In this document: positions 1 to 10,079 of the stretch, piece after piece
Layout of the letters: each line of letters begins with the position of its first letter
How positions within the stretch are numbered: the first letter of the stretch is position 1
From: Globisporangium splendens
Lineage: Eukaryota > Oomycota > Peronosporomycetes > Pythiales > Pythiaceae
Assembly: GCA_006386115.1 (NCBI GenBank)
Contig: VFIW01000004.1
Location: 806,001 to 870,000 of the forward strand
DNA: 64,000 bases
Direction: 5' to 3'
Program-made: the position numbers and the translations under genes
The notes under the pieces: generated by a model
Database searches by the model: none
Told to the model about the DNA's origin: nothing
The model's input: the letters and a program-made list of their open reading frames with translations, nothing else

Positions 1-3000
1 TTGTTCACGCTTTCAACAAGCTGAACGACGCGACAATTCCAGCCCAGACTCCGGTTCCACGCAAGGACATGATCCTTGATGGAATGGTTGGCAGCACCGT
101 CTTTAGTGCTGTCGATCTGAAAGATGGGTTCTATCAGATTCGAATGCGCGAAGACGATGTTCCACTAACCGCAGTGAGTACCCCGAGTGGTATGCTGTGG
201 AAATGGTTAGTGATGCCACAGGGACTGAAGAATGCTCCTGCGACCTTCAATCGAATGGTCACGAACGTTCTTCGTCCTCTGCGAACATTTGCACCAAGTT
301 ACTTTGACGATATTTTCGTTCATAGTAAGACCACGAATGGGAAGTCTGATGTCGATGTTCGTCTCGATCATCTTCGTCAAGTTTTCCAGGTCATGCGTGA
401 GAACAAGCTCTACGCAAACTTGAAGAAGTGCATGTTCTTCGCCCCCGAGATCCCTGTTCTCGGTTGTTTTGTGGGCAAGAGCGGTGTTCGAGTCGATCCG
501 GAGAAGGTCAAAGCTATTGACGATTGGCCAGTGCCAAAGAACGTCAAACAGCTACGACAATGGTTGGGTCTAGCCAACTACTTTCACAAGTACACGCGCA
601 ATTATGCAGCGTTGGTGCAACCCCTCACGCAGCTCTTGAAGAAATACATTGAGTGGAAGTGGTCGAAAGACCATGAGACGGCGTTCGAAGAAATCAAGAG
701 GAGTCTTCGAGAAGCTCCTGTGTTGGCTCTACCAAACCACGACAAGCCGTTCCACGTCGTCTGCGATGCGAGCGACTATGCCATCGGTTGCGCATTGATG
801 CAACACGATGATGAGGGTCATGAGCGAGTTGTGTCGTATCAGTCGCGACAACTCCGACCCGCAGAACGGAACTACCCAGTTCACGACAAGGAACTTCTGG
901 CGATGAAGTATTCTTTGGTCAAGTTCCGTGTGTATCTGCTTGGCGAGGAGCGCTTTGCTATCTACACTGATCATGCATCTCTGCGTACGGCAGTGAAGAC
1001 TCCTCATTTGTCGCAAAGAATGGCGAGATGGTTCTCCTTCTTTGCAGAGTACAACTTTGTTGTACACTACAAGCCAGGCAAGACGAACATCTTAGCCGAT
1101 GCGCTGTCAAGACGTCCGGATTACGATCCGAAGACCAAGAGTGAAGACACGGACGGAGCGTGTCGACTCTGTGAAGATGTTCAAGCGATCGCGGTACAAG
1201 CAACGACTACAGTGCGAGAAGAGATTGTCGAAGGGTACAAGTCTGACGAAACATATCAGGACTTGCTGAAGCACTTCAAGGACCCTTCCGACAAAGCACT
1301 GCAAGGTCTTCCGTCACGCACAAGATCGCGAGTTCACCGCTTTCGAGCACACAACGGGTTGTTGTACTATGCGGTCGAACAAGGGGATACAGCAAGGATT
1401 GTTGTTCCCAACGACGAAGGTCTGCGTCATCGACTCTTGTATGAGTACCATGACAGTCCTTCGGGTGGCCATCTCGGACGTGAGAAAACGTTTCTCAGTC
1501 TTTCCCGGGATTACTACTGGCCACACATGTACAAGTGGGTGCGCAAGTATGTGAGGACTTGCGAGATCTGCCAACGAGTGAAACCCTCTGGTTCCACGCA
1601 GGCACCACTTCGTTCATTGGCTGTCCCATCGGACAGTTGGAAGTCTGTGAGTATGGATTTCATATTCGGACTTCCAAGAGACACACATGGACGCAATGGC
1701 ATCCTTGTGTTTGTGGACCGATTCAGCAAGATGGTCCATCTTGCGCCTGTTTCGGACAAGATCTCTGCTGAGAAGACTGCCAAGGTCTTTGTAGACGTCG
1801 TATTCCGTCTACACGGACTACCAGTCGAGATCGTGTCTGACCGTGACACCCGTTTCACGTCCAAGTTCTGGCGTGCACTGTTCGGACTTCTGGACACCAA
1901 GTTGTCCATGTCAACAGCGGCACACCCTGAAACGGACGGTCAAACAGAGCGAGTGAATCGCGTCCTCGAAGACGTGTTGCGCAGCTACGCAACGTCTTTC
2001 AAAGAGTGGAGTGAGTTTCTCCCTCTTGCCGAGTTTGCGTTGAACAACTCCACGCATGTCTCGACAGGTCACTCTCCATTTTATGTGAACTATGGCATTC
2101 ACCCTCGAGTGCCTGCTTCCATAATGGGTGAGGTCTCTACCTTAAGTGGGGGAGGGACTCCGGCTCATGGTAACAAGCCGAAGTCGTCTTACGACCTGAA
2201 TGCTGCTTCCGAATTGAAAGCCAATTTTGACTCGACGAAACCCCTCGATGACCTAACAAGTCGTGAAGAGCAGCAAGTCGATGACTTTATTGTGAGGAGA
2301 CAAGCCGTTGTGAGGTTTGTTCGAGACGCAATCGCGAAGGCTCAGGATCTGCAAAAGGAACAAGCAGACAAGAGCGGAAGGAAGAACAAGCAAGTATATA
2401 AGATCAATGATCTTGTATTACTTAGCACGGCGAACCTGCCTGAACATGCAGTGTCCAACTTGGGAAGCTCGAAGCTTCTGCCAAGGTTCATTGGACCGTT
2501 CAAGGTAGTGAAATGCAATGGCGATGCCTACACGCTAGACATACCTACACGCATGCGTCTACACCCGACATTTTATGTGGGTAGACTAAAGCCTTACCTT
2601 CCAAGTGGATCTGCGGATCCTACGAGATCTTCCGCAAACGATCGAGCTGATCGTGAAGTTTCTCCACTTGATTGCGAAGAGCAAACAGCTCATCGCTCTG
2701 GAGATTCTTCTCGGCGTACAGGAGTTGCAGGACGTCGAAGGATTGGTCCTTCACTGCCTCCAACGCTTGAAGGCGAGAATGGTACTCACCACGAAGTACC
2801 TCGAGAGCCGAACCTGCCTCTTCCACAGAGCGCAACAGGCGATCGTGAGCCAACTCACGAGACTTCTCGTTCTTCTGGAGTCGAACAAGTTCGTCCCGAA
2901 CCTGTTGGAACCGTTCCTCGAAACAGGACTCCAAAGCCGAACACTGGGCAGAACCTTCTGTCAGATCGTCGATCTTCGACTCATGATCGGCGACAAGGTT

Positions 3001-3344
3001 CTCGAGACTCTCGCAGCGTTCCTCAAGCGTCGAACAACGCTGCTGCAAAGCCTCGATTTGCCCACGATGAGCACTCTTCCACTTCCAGAGTCGCTCAATC
3101 GTTTTCTCGTTCAGCCCCACCCCCGTTGTTAGACTCTCAGGGAGAGCATCGCTGGGTGGTTGAGTCGATTGTTGATCATGAAGATCGACCGACTCATCGT
3201 CGAGGAAAGAAGCAGTTGAACCATCAACGCTTCTACAGAGTTCGGTGGCGTGGATATCCACCGAGCTCGGACACGTGGGAGCCTCGTCAGACATTGGAGT
3301 CTGATGTTCCCGACGTGGTCCGCAGCTATGAGAACTGCTTGTAG
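1..3344 (+). CDS. Ty3/gypsy chromodomain retrotransposon Pol polyprotein, 5' partial
   Basis: The reading frame is already open at base 3, so the 5' part (Gag, protease, start of reverse transcriptase) lies left of the window. In order one sees reverse transcriptase (VDLKDGFYQI near 115-140, YFDD catalytic box near 300), RNase H (CDASDYAIG near 768, YTDHASLR near 963), an HHCC zinc-binding integrase N-terminus (about 1440-1575), the integrase DDE core (SMDF near 1653, VSDRDTRF near 1834, TDGQTERVN near 1935) and a C-terminal chromodomain (about 3150-3330, FYRVRWRGY and TWEP). The frame is unbroken to the stop, so the element may be young. A Ser/Arg/Pro-rich, low-complexity linker (about 2620-3130) separates integrase and chromodomain and is unusual; it is the sense-strand reading of an antisense coiled-coil frame. 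The protein copies and integrates the element; chromodomains guide insertion to marked chromatin in chromoviruses. Confidence 0.95.
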   Translation, partial: VHAFNKLNDATIPAQTPVPRKDMILDGMVGSTVFSAVDLKDGFYQIRMREDDVPLTAVSTPSGMLWKWLVMPQGLKNAPATFNRMVTNVLRPLRTFAPSYFDDIFVHSKTTNGKSDVDVRLDHLRQVFQVMRENKLYANLKKCMFFAPEIPVLGCFVGKSGVRVDPEKVKAIDDWPVPKNVKQLRQWLGLANYFHKYTRNYAALVQPLTQLLKKYIEWKWSKDHETAFEEIKRSLREAPVLALPNHDKPFHVVCDASDYAIGCALMQHDDEGHERVVSYQSRQLRPAERNYPVHDKELLAMKYSLVKFRVYLLGEERFAIYTDHASLRTAVKTPHLSQRMARWFSFFAEYNFVVHYKPGKTNILADALSRRPDYDPKTKSEDTDGACRLCEDVQAIAVQATTTVREEIVEGYKSDETYQDLLKHFKDPSDKALQGLPSRTRSRVHRFRAHNGLLYYAVEQGDTARIVVPNDEGLRHRLLYEYHDSPSGGHLGREKTFLSLSRDYYWPHMYKWVRKYVRTCEICQRVKPSGSTQAPLRSLAVPSDSWKSVSMDFIFGLPRDTHGRNGILVFVDRFSKMVHLAPVSDKISAEKTAKVFVDVVFRLHGLPVEIVSDRDTRFTSKFWRALFGLLDTKLSMSTAAHPETDGQTERVNRVLEDVLRSYATSFKEWSEFLPLAEFALNNSTHVSTGHSPFYVNYGIHPRVPASIMGEVSTLSGGGTPAHGNKPKSSYDLNAASELKANFDSTKPLDDLTSREEQQVDDFIVRRQAVVRFVRDAIAKAQDLQKEQADKSGRKNKQVYKINDLVLLSTANLPEHAVSNLGSSKLLPRFIGPFKVVKCNGDAYTLDIPTRMRLHPTFYVGRLKPYLPSGSADPTRSSANDRADREVSPLDCEEQTAHRSGDSSRRTGVAGRRRIGPSLPPTLEGENGTHHEVPREPNLPLPQSATGDREPTHETSRSSGVEQVRPEPVGTVPRNRTPKPNTGQNLLSDRRSSTHDRRQGSRDSRSVPQASNNAAAKPRFAHDEHSSTSRVAQSFSRSAPPPLLDSQGEHRWVVESIVDHEDRPTHRRGKKQLNHQRFYRVRWRGYPPSSDTWEPRQTLESDVPDVVRSYENCL

Positions 3345-3638
3345 CGTCGCCAGGGGCGACACTACGACGACCAGAGCTAGGTTCGCTCTGTCGTCAGCGG
3401 GAGTTCTTCTTTCGGCACGAGCATTGCCACGACGAAGAAGACGCTCCATCTTGTTCTCATTCTCAAGACGAACAAATGTTCGCCATGAGTCTCTCTGGGC
3501 TGCGATGTGTTGGTTCGGATCATCGCGATCGTTGATCCGACGCCAACTGAAGAGCCGCTCCTTGTAGAACTCGAGCTCCCCCTTCTTCTTCAGAATGGGA
3601 GAGATGTCAAAGAGTTCTGTTGCTGTGTAATGGGCCAC
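2620..3638 (-). CDS. Antisense coiled-coil ORF overlapping the gypsy linker and chromodomain
   Basis: Two minus-strand frames follow one another. The first starts with ATG at 3638 and reads as ordinary protein for about 85 residues (MAHYTATELFDIS, then LKKKGELEFYKERLFSWRR). The second, open from about 3336 through 2620, gives about 160 residues of strongly heptad-like coiled coil (IEALQQRCSTLEERCESLENL and later LFALRNQVEKLHDQLDRL) ending LRKIS. They are in different frames, so a one-base slip or an intron near 3340-3380 is needed to join them. The segment opposite the chromodomain is less protein-like. In the linker the antisense reading looks far more protein-like than the sense one. Antisense ORFs between integrase and the 3' LTR are known in some plant Ty3/gypsy elements; function here is unknown. 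It could be a chance product of RS-rich sense sequence. Confidence 0.45.
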
Positions 3639-3658
3639 AACCAGCGATTACATGAAGG

Positions 3659-3678
3659 TAGATCTGTTCCCAGATCTA
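3659..3678. repeat. Perfect 8-bp inverted repeat with 4-nt loop
   Basis: TAGATCTG (3659-3666), loop TTCC, CAGATCTA (3671-3678). It lies just left of the candidate LTR start and could form a small hairpin in the element RNA. Confidence 0.7.
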
Positions 3679-3762
3679 GTGTGTCACACACCACCTTCAG
3701 CGTGCATTTGTGGAGACACAAATAACAAAGGGATTACGGTAATACAGTCCACACATGCACGT

Positions 3763-3785
3763 GTGACGTCATTCGATGACGTCAC
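3763..3785. promoter_or_regulatory. Palindrome carrying two CRE/bZIP-type sites
   Basis: GTGACGTCAT, spacer TCG, ATGACGTCAC: a perfect inverted repeat with 10-bp arms, each arm holding the 8-bp CRE core TGACGTCA. In the candidate LTR such a site would suit a bZIP-driven retrotransposon promoter; this role is inferred from the motif. Confidence 0.55.
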
Positions 3786-4119
3786 GAGTGTTCTCGCCTA
3801 ACAGTACTTCTTCAGCGATTTGAAAAGCTCTCCCAGGACTCGAAGGATTCCTCGTCAAACTATGTACGTTGTTGACGACCGATCTTCGCGCGTTTTCCAT
3901 TTTCACGTGCTGATCCCACGTGGTGCTTTTTCGCTGTCGAGAGGTTCGTTCGCTTCGTTCGGCATCACGGGTGCTTTTGTCACCGTTGGTGTCGGTACTG
4001 AGGTTGGCAACGTCTCGACGTCCAGTCCTCGCAACCTTTGTTTCTATAAAAATAGAGAGAAAAATATGGCAGAACAACATTTAGCCTCACACAAAATCGA
4101 TTTTCGATCTGTACTTACA

Positions 4120-4481
4120 TCCACTTGATGGAAATAGGTACCACACGCACCTGTCATCTCCCTGTGCTTGCCTGGTTAACGCAACGATGCAGACGTGCAC
4201 GTGCATACGTGGCTCCAGATCCTCCCCCATCAGAATAAATGAGCTCGCCGGACGTCGAAAATCAAAATGAGATAGCCAAAATCGTACTTAATGGGAAATA
4301 GTAATTAGTAGAAGTTCAACTGGAGCATCTCCTTGCTCCACAATATGTTCTCTGTAAGATTAAATTGGTAGTCCGGCGAGTCAAAGATTTCCTGCCTGCT
4401 GTGTGCAAGATCGCACGTCCGCCTTCTAGCGGCGACCTATCCTTCGAGAGTTGTTGTGTGCAGCTGGGACGTGACGCCAAA
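4120..4481. other. Intergenic sequence, no gene seen
   Basis: No sustained coding signal on either strand and no repeat that I recognise. It separates the gypsy end from a short exon-like ORF. Confidence 0.6.
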
Positions 4482-4619
4482 ATGGCCGAGAGGGCCATTC
4501 AGTCCTACCTGCAGGGGATCGTGCCATATGTGACGGCGAAAAAGGAGCGAAGCACTTTGCTGGCTAACTCGTTGAACAAGGAGTTGTCCCGCCGCCAAGC
4601 TCAAATCGGGTATCCTAAA
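4482..4619 (+). CDS. Short exon-like ORF, unknown, possibly a truncated gene
   Basis: An ATG in good context (CAAAATGGCC) begins a hydrophilic, helix-like stretch of about 43 residues (MAERAIQSYLQGIVPYV...). It then meets GTATCC, a possible but weak splice donor, and downstream sequence no longer looks coding. The frame is also open upstream to about 4365. I do not recognise the protein. It could be the first exon of a gene broken by repeats, or chance. Confidence 0.25.
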
Positions 4620-4649
4620 CCAGCATGCGTTGATTTTCTAGATAGGTAG

Positions 4650-6009
4650 AGCCACCGCACTTCTCTTCGTTGTTGCTTCCATGCCAGTCAATGAAAACCA
4701 CACACTAACCCTCAGTATATGCGTATACACACCGACTCTTCCCAACAAAAAAATGACAGCGGCTTCCCTACTTTTTGACATCGTTGTCGCTGTGCGCACG
4801 ACCTTGTTCTCGTGAGTGCATGCGCATGCACATCATCGCTCTGAGGTGTCTGTGGTTTGTATGGGTGGAGTGTTGCTTGATTGAATTTGTTGTTTTTTAC
4901 TCAGCCAAACACACGATGACAAACCCCTGAAATAACGCTTGTTCATGCTGCGTTGATTGAGGGAATCTTCATCCCCGAGTTGCGCGCTTGTTTTCACTGT
5001 AGGTCTTTTCAATGATTGGCTTCGTTCGACCAATCCGAGTTCCAGGATCTGGTGGAAAACGGTGGAAAAAAATGTACAATAGACACAGGAGTCACAGTCG
5101 ACTTTGCGAGCCAACTGAAGTGCACTAACAACACAATATAAAATCGACACTGCTCCTTGTTTTAAACCAAACAAAGTTTCATGTAGGCTGCAGTATTGTG
5201 CTGGTGTCATTATAAAACCAGAGTTCTTTGTTTTTGGTTGTGTCTACTGTGATAGTCTCTCAGGCTACCAACGGAAGTCCTGTTGGTAACCATCGAGACC
5301 CGTTACGGGACGAGTCAAGGATATCGCAAGAACCGTCTGCCAGCGTGCAAATCGGTGCCCAGCATCCTTCGAACGATTGTGTTTGTGGATGGATGTCCCT
5401 ACAATCATCTACACCAGAACGAGGAGCGGATCACACAAAGTGAACAGTGGCACGCTGGAGACAACACAAAAAAAGGGCGGATCAAATCAGTAAATCGGCC
5501 CATCCCTCAGTGAGGGAAGACCGCTCCCGTTTGCCCTGGAGATGATGCACACTGCTTCCTTCATGCCGCATGGCAGAGGCGTCGTTGATGGTCGTGACCA
5601 GCGACCACAATTGAACAACATGCTTATGATGCCAAAAAAAAACCCGTCCAACTAAACAAAAAAGAAGCCCGCCTCACGCAAAGCCACAGCAACTGGAAAC
5701 AAACACGTTTTCGCCCTGGCAAATCTCCTCGCACAATCACCTGCTCCACATCTTGAAGGGGCTTTTCTCAAGGGGAGAACATCTTTGCAACGCACGTGAT
5801 TCAGGATTGTACTAGTACTAGACTGGTATGTAAGCACAAAGACGGTCGCACGAGCGCCAATCCTTGTTGTTGTTCCCACCGCTGGCGCGTCCCTCTTTCT
5901 CGTTGAACTTGCTTTCGTCGTTCGCCTTTATAGTAGTCGTGAAAGCCACCCGAAAGCAGACAAACGCAGCAGTCTCTCCATCTAAAGATCAGTAGAACTC
6001 GCGTTGTCT
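4650..6009. other. Long intergenic stretch, no gene seen
   Basis: Only short frames without protein-like composition. A/T runs and scattered CACACA tracts occur. The last part is the upstream region of the secreted protein gene at 6107. Confidence 0.55.
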
Positions 6010-6026
6010 TCTCATTCGTCATTGTT
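6010..6026 (+). promoter_or_regulatory. Oomycete core promoter (initiator type)
   Basis: TCTCATTCGTCATTGTT matches the oomycete start-site consensus GCTCATTYYNCAWTTT at most positions. It sits about 90 nt before the ATG at 6107, the usual distance for oomycete genes. Confidence 0.7.
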
Positions 6027-6106
6027 CAAAACAACCTCAAGACCACACGTCCTCCACTCACCAACGACATCCAGTCTCCTCCTCCTTCACCTCCATCAAC
6101 ACCACA

Positions 6107-6541
6107 ATGATCAAGAACGCGATTTTGAGCATGTTTGTCGTCGCGGCCGCTCACGCCAGCACCTTCGTGAACGCCGAGGCTGAAGTCGCTGAGGTCGCCG
6201 AAGGTAAGGGCAGCAACATCCTCAACGGCATCTCGATCGCCGCAAGCGTGCTGCCTCTGATCGGAGGTCTGTTCAAGAGCAATAAGCAGTGCAAGCAAGT
6301 CGCGTGCTGGATCTCGACGCCAAAGTGCTACCAGCAGGTGGCCGACCAAGTCCAGAGCCAGATCTTCCAGGGTCGTGACGGATACGTTATCGAGAGCCAC
6401 GGCAACCAAGGCGCGTGGGTTCGCTACTGGCGCGTCCGCACCGACGTCCAGCAATCCCAGACCATTGCAAGCGGCAAGTGCGACGACGGCTCTCCTTTTT
6501 CGGTCTTCAACTGCCAGTCGACTGGAAAGGTCCACTGCTAA
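6107..6541 (+). CDS. Small secreted cysteine-rich protein
   Basis: A 144-residue protein with a clear signal peptide (MIKNAILSMFVVAAAHAST, cleavage expected about residue 17-23). A short acidic stretch rich in AEVAEV follows, then a hydrophobic segment (ISIAASVLPLIGGLF, about 42-57) and a C-terminal domain with six cysteines in two groups of three (QCKQVACWISTPKC and GKC...NCQSTGKVHC), enough for three disulfides. No RxLR, LxLFLAK or other translocation motif is visible. The core promoter lies 90 nt upstream and no intron is needed. Such small Cys-rich secreted proteins act in the apoplast in plant-pathogenic oomycetes, but I recognise no specific family and the role is open. A LINE 3' end lies about 200 nt downstream, antisense. 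Confidence 0.8.
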   Translation: MIKNAILSMFVVAAAHASTFVNAEAEVAEVAEGKGSNILNGISIAASVLPLIGGLFKSNKQCKQVACWISTPKCYQQVADQVQSQIFQGRDGYVIESHGNQGAWVRYWRVRTDVQQSQTIASGKCDDGSPFSVFNCQSTGKVHC

Positions 6542-6738
6542 GTCGTCGACAAAGATAGTAATGTCCACGTGAGTGTGGAACACAATTAAAGCGCGCTAAC
6601 GTGTACGCATGTGAGCCGCTACACAGTTCACGCCAATATGTGCGCATTGTGTTGAGCATTAGCATCTCGCCAATTGTGCATTCTTTTTTGCTTTTTGAAA
6701 TAATACGCAATTCCACAACAAATTCCGGTTTCTTTATC

Positions 6739-9054
6739 TTTATAAGGTGAGGTATATTTAGGTTCATCTTCGTGACCTACAATATCCATTCTCCTACCTA
6801 ATCTTCATTACGAATTTCATCTAGGAGTGTAAATGTGTCTACAGCGCGGATTGCACTAGATCACTTCTAAGTGCTAAATAATCTTTGACCAGGATGGCAT
6901 GTTCTCTTGGTCCTATGTGAGGCTGCCTTGTGTTGTCTAATGACCTTGGGTCTTCCGAACTTCTCATAAGCCAGTGCATGACGTCGTTGTCAAGATTCTG
7001 GGTGAGATTGTTGAAAGCAGCTCTTTGAGTTGGGAAGTGAACCTGCGTTGAGGTTCTGGTATCCATGGCTAGGTTGGCGGCTGAGTCCGCCATCTTGTTG
7101 AAGGCACGGTAGTGATGGTACCATCCTTGGATGTCGATGCAATCCGCGAGTCGTCGACTTGTCAGGTATAAACGTGCCAATCGGTGCTGTCGAGGGGACC
7201 GATGCATTCTCTGTTGGGAGACAATCAGTGCACTGTCTCCAATCACGTACAACGGCTCGAAGTGACTGCGTTGGGCTTCTCGGAGTCCGTGTATGAGACC
7301 CCAGTACTCGGCAAAGTTGTTGGTCGTGTCCTTCCTGCTATTGGTCATGCTCGCGGCCCAAATTAAACTGGCTGTGTGCGAATCCTTATGGACACGCACG
7401 ATAATGGATCCAGTCCCTCCTGGTCCTGGATTGCCGCGTGATCCACCATCGAAAAACAGCAGGTAAACGCCGCGAGTATCGTTTGGAGTCAAGGGGATGG
7501 CGTCGGTTTGGCTGAGAAAGCAGTCGGCATATGCCTTGAGAACTGCCGCTACCGTGTGACCGTCCGAGTCTCCAGCTTGAGCTTCAGCGAGTCGTGTGAG
7601 GTTTCGCATTCCTGCCTCTAATCTGGTCATCATGATCGCCATCTCAGCAGTCGATTCGATTGGATCCGAATCCATGCGTCGCAGATGCACACACCAAATG
7701 GATTGTATGAGCGACGCGCTCATATATCGCCACAGCATGTGTGCGACGGAATAGAGATGATCTTGGAGATGTTCATTGGAGAACTTGTGTCCGATAATGT
7801 GTCTCTTGATCGTGGTCCATGCATGCCTTGGAGTATCTGGTAGATCCAGACTGAAGATCCATATTGCGGGGTCGTGACCAGGAGTGATTCCGATCTTCGC
7901 CCATAGCGCATAAAAGTAGTTCCACACCAGTTTGGCTTTCGGACACTCACAGAATAGATGTTGAACAGAAGATTGGACAACTTGGGAGCATTCGGGATTC
8001 GAGCAGGATAGATCAGCTTTCTCCTAGTTCCACATGGAGAGTCGATTGGCTTTCAGCCGGAGAAGAGTCTGGACCGTATAAACAGTAATCCCTGGGATGT
8101 TGTGTAATTCGCTCCATTGGATTAATTGCAGTCCTGGCCACAGAGATCCTGCTGTATTGACAGCTTTGTTGACTGCTGCATCTCGAGTATCTTTGCCAAT
8201 TTGTGTCCTCGTTGCTGCAACTTGTTGCCGATAGAAAGATCTGGCCGTATTGTATCGTCCGTTGCCACCCCATAGTTGCACGATTCTTGTGAAGCGTGGA
8301 TGTGCATGGAACGACACCTTCTGCCCGTTCAAGTCTCTTGTTGCCATGATGTCACAGTCCGTTGCGGAGTGAACTGTATGCGTAGCTTTGACTAGGGTCG
8401 TGTCGACGTGGGTCAGAGTTGCTTCACTGGTGTGCAGATGCCATTCGTGGTTGTAGTGACGTTGCCCGTTGTACAGCCGAAGCACATTTGTTTGCTGTGG
8501 CCGATACAGAAGCTGTGGGAAGTTGGATACCAACGTAGCACATAACCGCTCGAGCGCTCGAATAGACGGCCGGGAGAATCCGGAGATTCAACATGTTGGG
8601 ATGAAGTTAAGCACTCCTGGTCTTATCCACTCCCATCGAAGTATGTCACCCAGTTGTGCTGTTCCGACTGATAATGATGTGTGAGCAAGCTTGTAAGGGG
8701 AGCCGTTGGAATCAAGAAGCCACCCATCTGCAGTTGAGGTCATGTATGGCAGCCATTCTGCACAGAATGTCCCACGTAGCCTTCGTCCTTCAGCGATGAT
8801 ACCTGGAAGCCTGTCAGACATTTTAGAGCTGAGGTCGATCTGGAACACATCGCCGTCCCATTGAGTCTGCACAATTGTCGACTTAAAGTGCTCGTAACAC
8901 CAACGTACATTATCACGTTCTCTGGGCTCATAGGGTCGAGAATGGAGCGACACACACAATGCCGCGCCAGTTGTCCACATGTTATCACGGAGCTGGAGTG
9001 GCCGCCTTGGGATTGCACCGAGCGGCGTGATGTACGTCGAGGAAGCCCTTGTGT
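6739..9054 (-). mobile_element. LINE (non-LTR retrotransposon), 5'-truncated copy A
   Basis: Minus-strand C-terminal half of a LINE ORF2 plus 3' UTR. The 3' tail is GATAAAG-rich and is shared with copies at 9055-9497 and 52391-52982, which fixes the 3' end near 6739. The 5' end abuts copy B head-to-head with no spacer at 9054/9055. Confidence 0.85.
6839..9054 (-). pseudogene. LINE ORF2 remnant: thumb region, zf-RVT zinc domain and RNase H
   Basis: One frame runs from 9054 to the stop at 6839 and is broken only by a TGA (about 8588) and a TAG (about 8024), so about 740 residues stay in phase. The region 8040-7900 shows a zf-RVT zinc-binding domain (CSNPEC...HLFCECPKAKLVW). Then comes RNase HI: FFDGGSRGNPGPGG (near 7470-7430), ETTNNFAEYWG-like helix, VIGDSALIVSQQ (near 7240) and NKMADSAANLA (near 7100). 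The endonuclease and reverse transcriptase parts are missing, as in 5'-truncated LINE insertions. The N-terminal portion (ADGWLLDSNGSPY near 8720) is clearly related to the large LINE at 22.9-31.4 kb (NPWIIDSQGEQY), so both belong to one superfamily. Confidence 0.85.
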
Positions 9055-9497
9055 CACGTTTATACCTGACAAGTCGACGACTCGCGGATTGCATCGACAT
9101 CCGAGGATGGTACCATCACTACCGTGCCTTCAACAAGATGGCGGACTCAGCCACCAACCTAGCCATGGACACCAGAACCTCAACGCAGGTTCACTTCCCA
9201 ACTCAAAGAGCTGCTTTCAACAATCTCACCCAGAATCTTGACAACGACGTCATGCATTGGCTTGTGCGAAGTTCGGAAGATCCACGGTCATTGGACAACA
9301 CAAGGCAGCTTCACATAGGACCAAGAGAACATGCCATCCTGGTCAAAGATTATTTAGCATTCAGAAGTGATCTATTGCAATCCGCGTTGTAGACACATTT
9401 ACACTCCTAGATGAAATTTGTAATGAAGATTAGGTAGGAGAATGGATATTGTAGGTCACGACGATGAACCTAAATATACCTCACCTTATATAGATAA
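9055..9497 (+). mobile_element. LINE 3' end, truncated copy B, inverted relative to copy A
   Basis: From CACGTTTATACC (9055) to the GATAAAGAT tail this is a near-identical plus-strand copy of the last 440 nt of copy A, including the C-terminus of RNase H (NKMADSATNLAMDTRT ... RSDLLQSAL, stop near 9392) and the 3' UTR. Together with copy A it forms a large inverted repeat with arms 6739-7180 and 9055-9497. Confidence 0.85.
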
Positions 9498-10079
9498 AGA
9501 TGATCTGTGAGCTCGTTACCAAGTGACGTCTACACTAAAAAGATGTTGCTGATATGGATAGGGCATGCCATCTCTGTTTCACTTGCAGAACTCGAAAATG
9601 TAAGTCATTCATCAGATTTGCATCGCCAAATTGCCCCCGAAAGTGGGCAACTCGGCATGTCTGGTCACAAAAGAGTGGCCATTCATGGTTATAAATCAGA
9701 CCTGCTTTTTATCAGCCGTTTGTGCCAAGATCTCTGCAATCGACAATATGCACCACAACATCCTCTAAAATTTGGTCATATTGTTATATTTGACACGAAG
9801 CTTGTTCACGGACTACATCAATTTTGACAGGTTTATCTGCAAAGCATTGTGCTTGAAGAACGGTGTTTCTTCCCTCAAGAAATTCGTGTCCTGCGTCGCA
9901 ACATCTGTGGAAAGGCTCCTCCTTCAGAACCACCAGCGCCTTCAGGATGTTGAGTTTGTGTGCCTGTCTTTTGATTGGTGCACTTCTAGGGTCCCATCTT
10001 GCATGAGGATCTGGCCCACATCGATGGCCACAATGTCGTCGCATCGTGACTTCGTCCTCGCAGATGGTGAAGCGTTTGG
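9498..10079. other. Intergenic region with a possible degraded coding trace on the minus strand
   Basis: Minus-strand frames between about 10070 and 9784 read in a somewhat protein-like way (DDIVAIDVGQILMQDG in one frame, KLNILKALVVLKEE in the next), as if a coding segment had suffered one frameshift. I cannot name it, and it may be chance. The right end is the unique flank of the first GH30 copy. Confidence 0.3.

Larger units (their letters stand above)
1..4119 (+). mobile_element. Ty3/gypsy LTR retrotransposon, 3' portion
   Basis: Consists of the Pol frame above, about 300 nt of trailing sequence and a probable 3' LTR. The left LTR and Gag are outside the window. The right end is placed at TTACA (4115-4119) only by the TG...CA rule, so it is tentative, and no target-site duplication could be checked. 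Confidence 0.7.
3640..4119 (+). repeat. Probable 3' LTR / 3' untranslated region of the gypsy element
   Basis: No coding frame is convincing here. A TG-start candidate (TGTCACAC, 3682) and a CA-end candidate (4119) bracket 438 nt, a normal LTR size. The segment holds a palindromic CRE-like site (3763-3785) and a TATA-like TCTATAAA near 4043-4050. Without the left LTR the limits cannot be proven. Confidence 0.4.
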
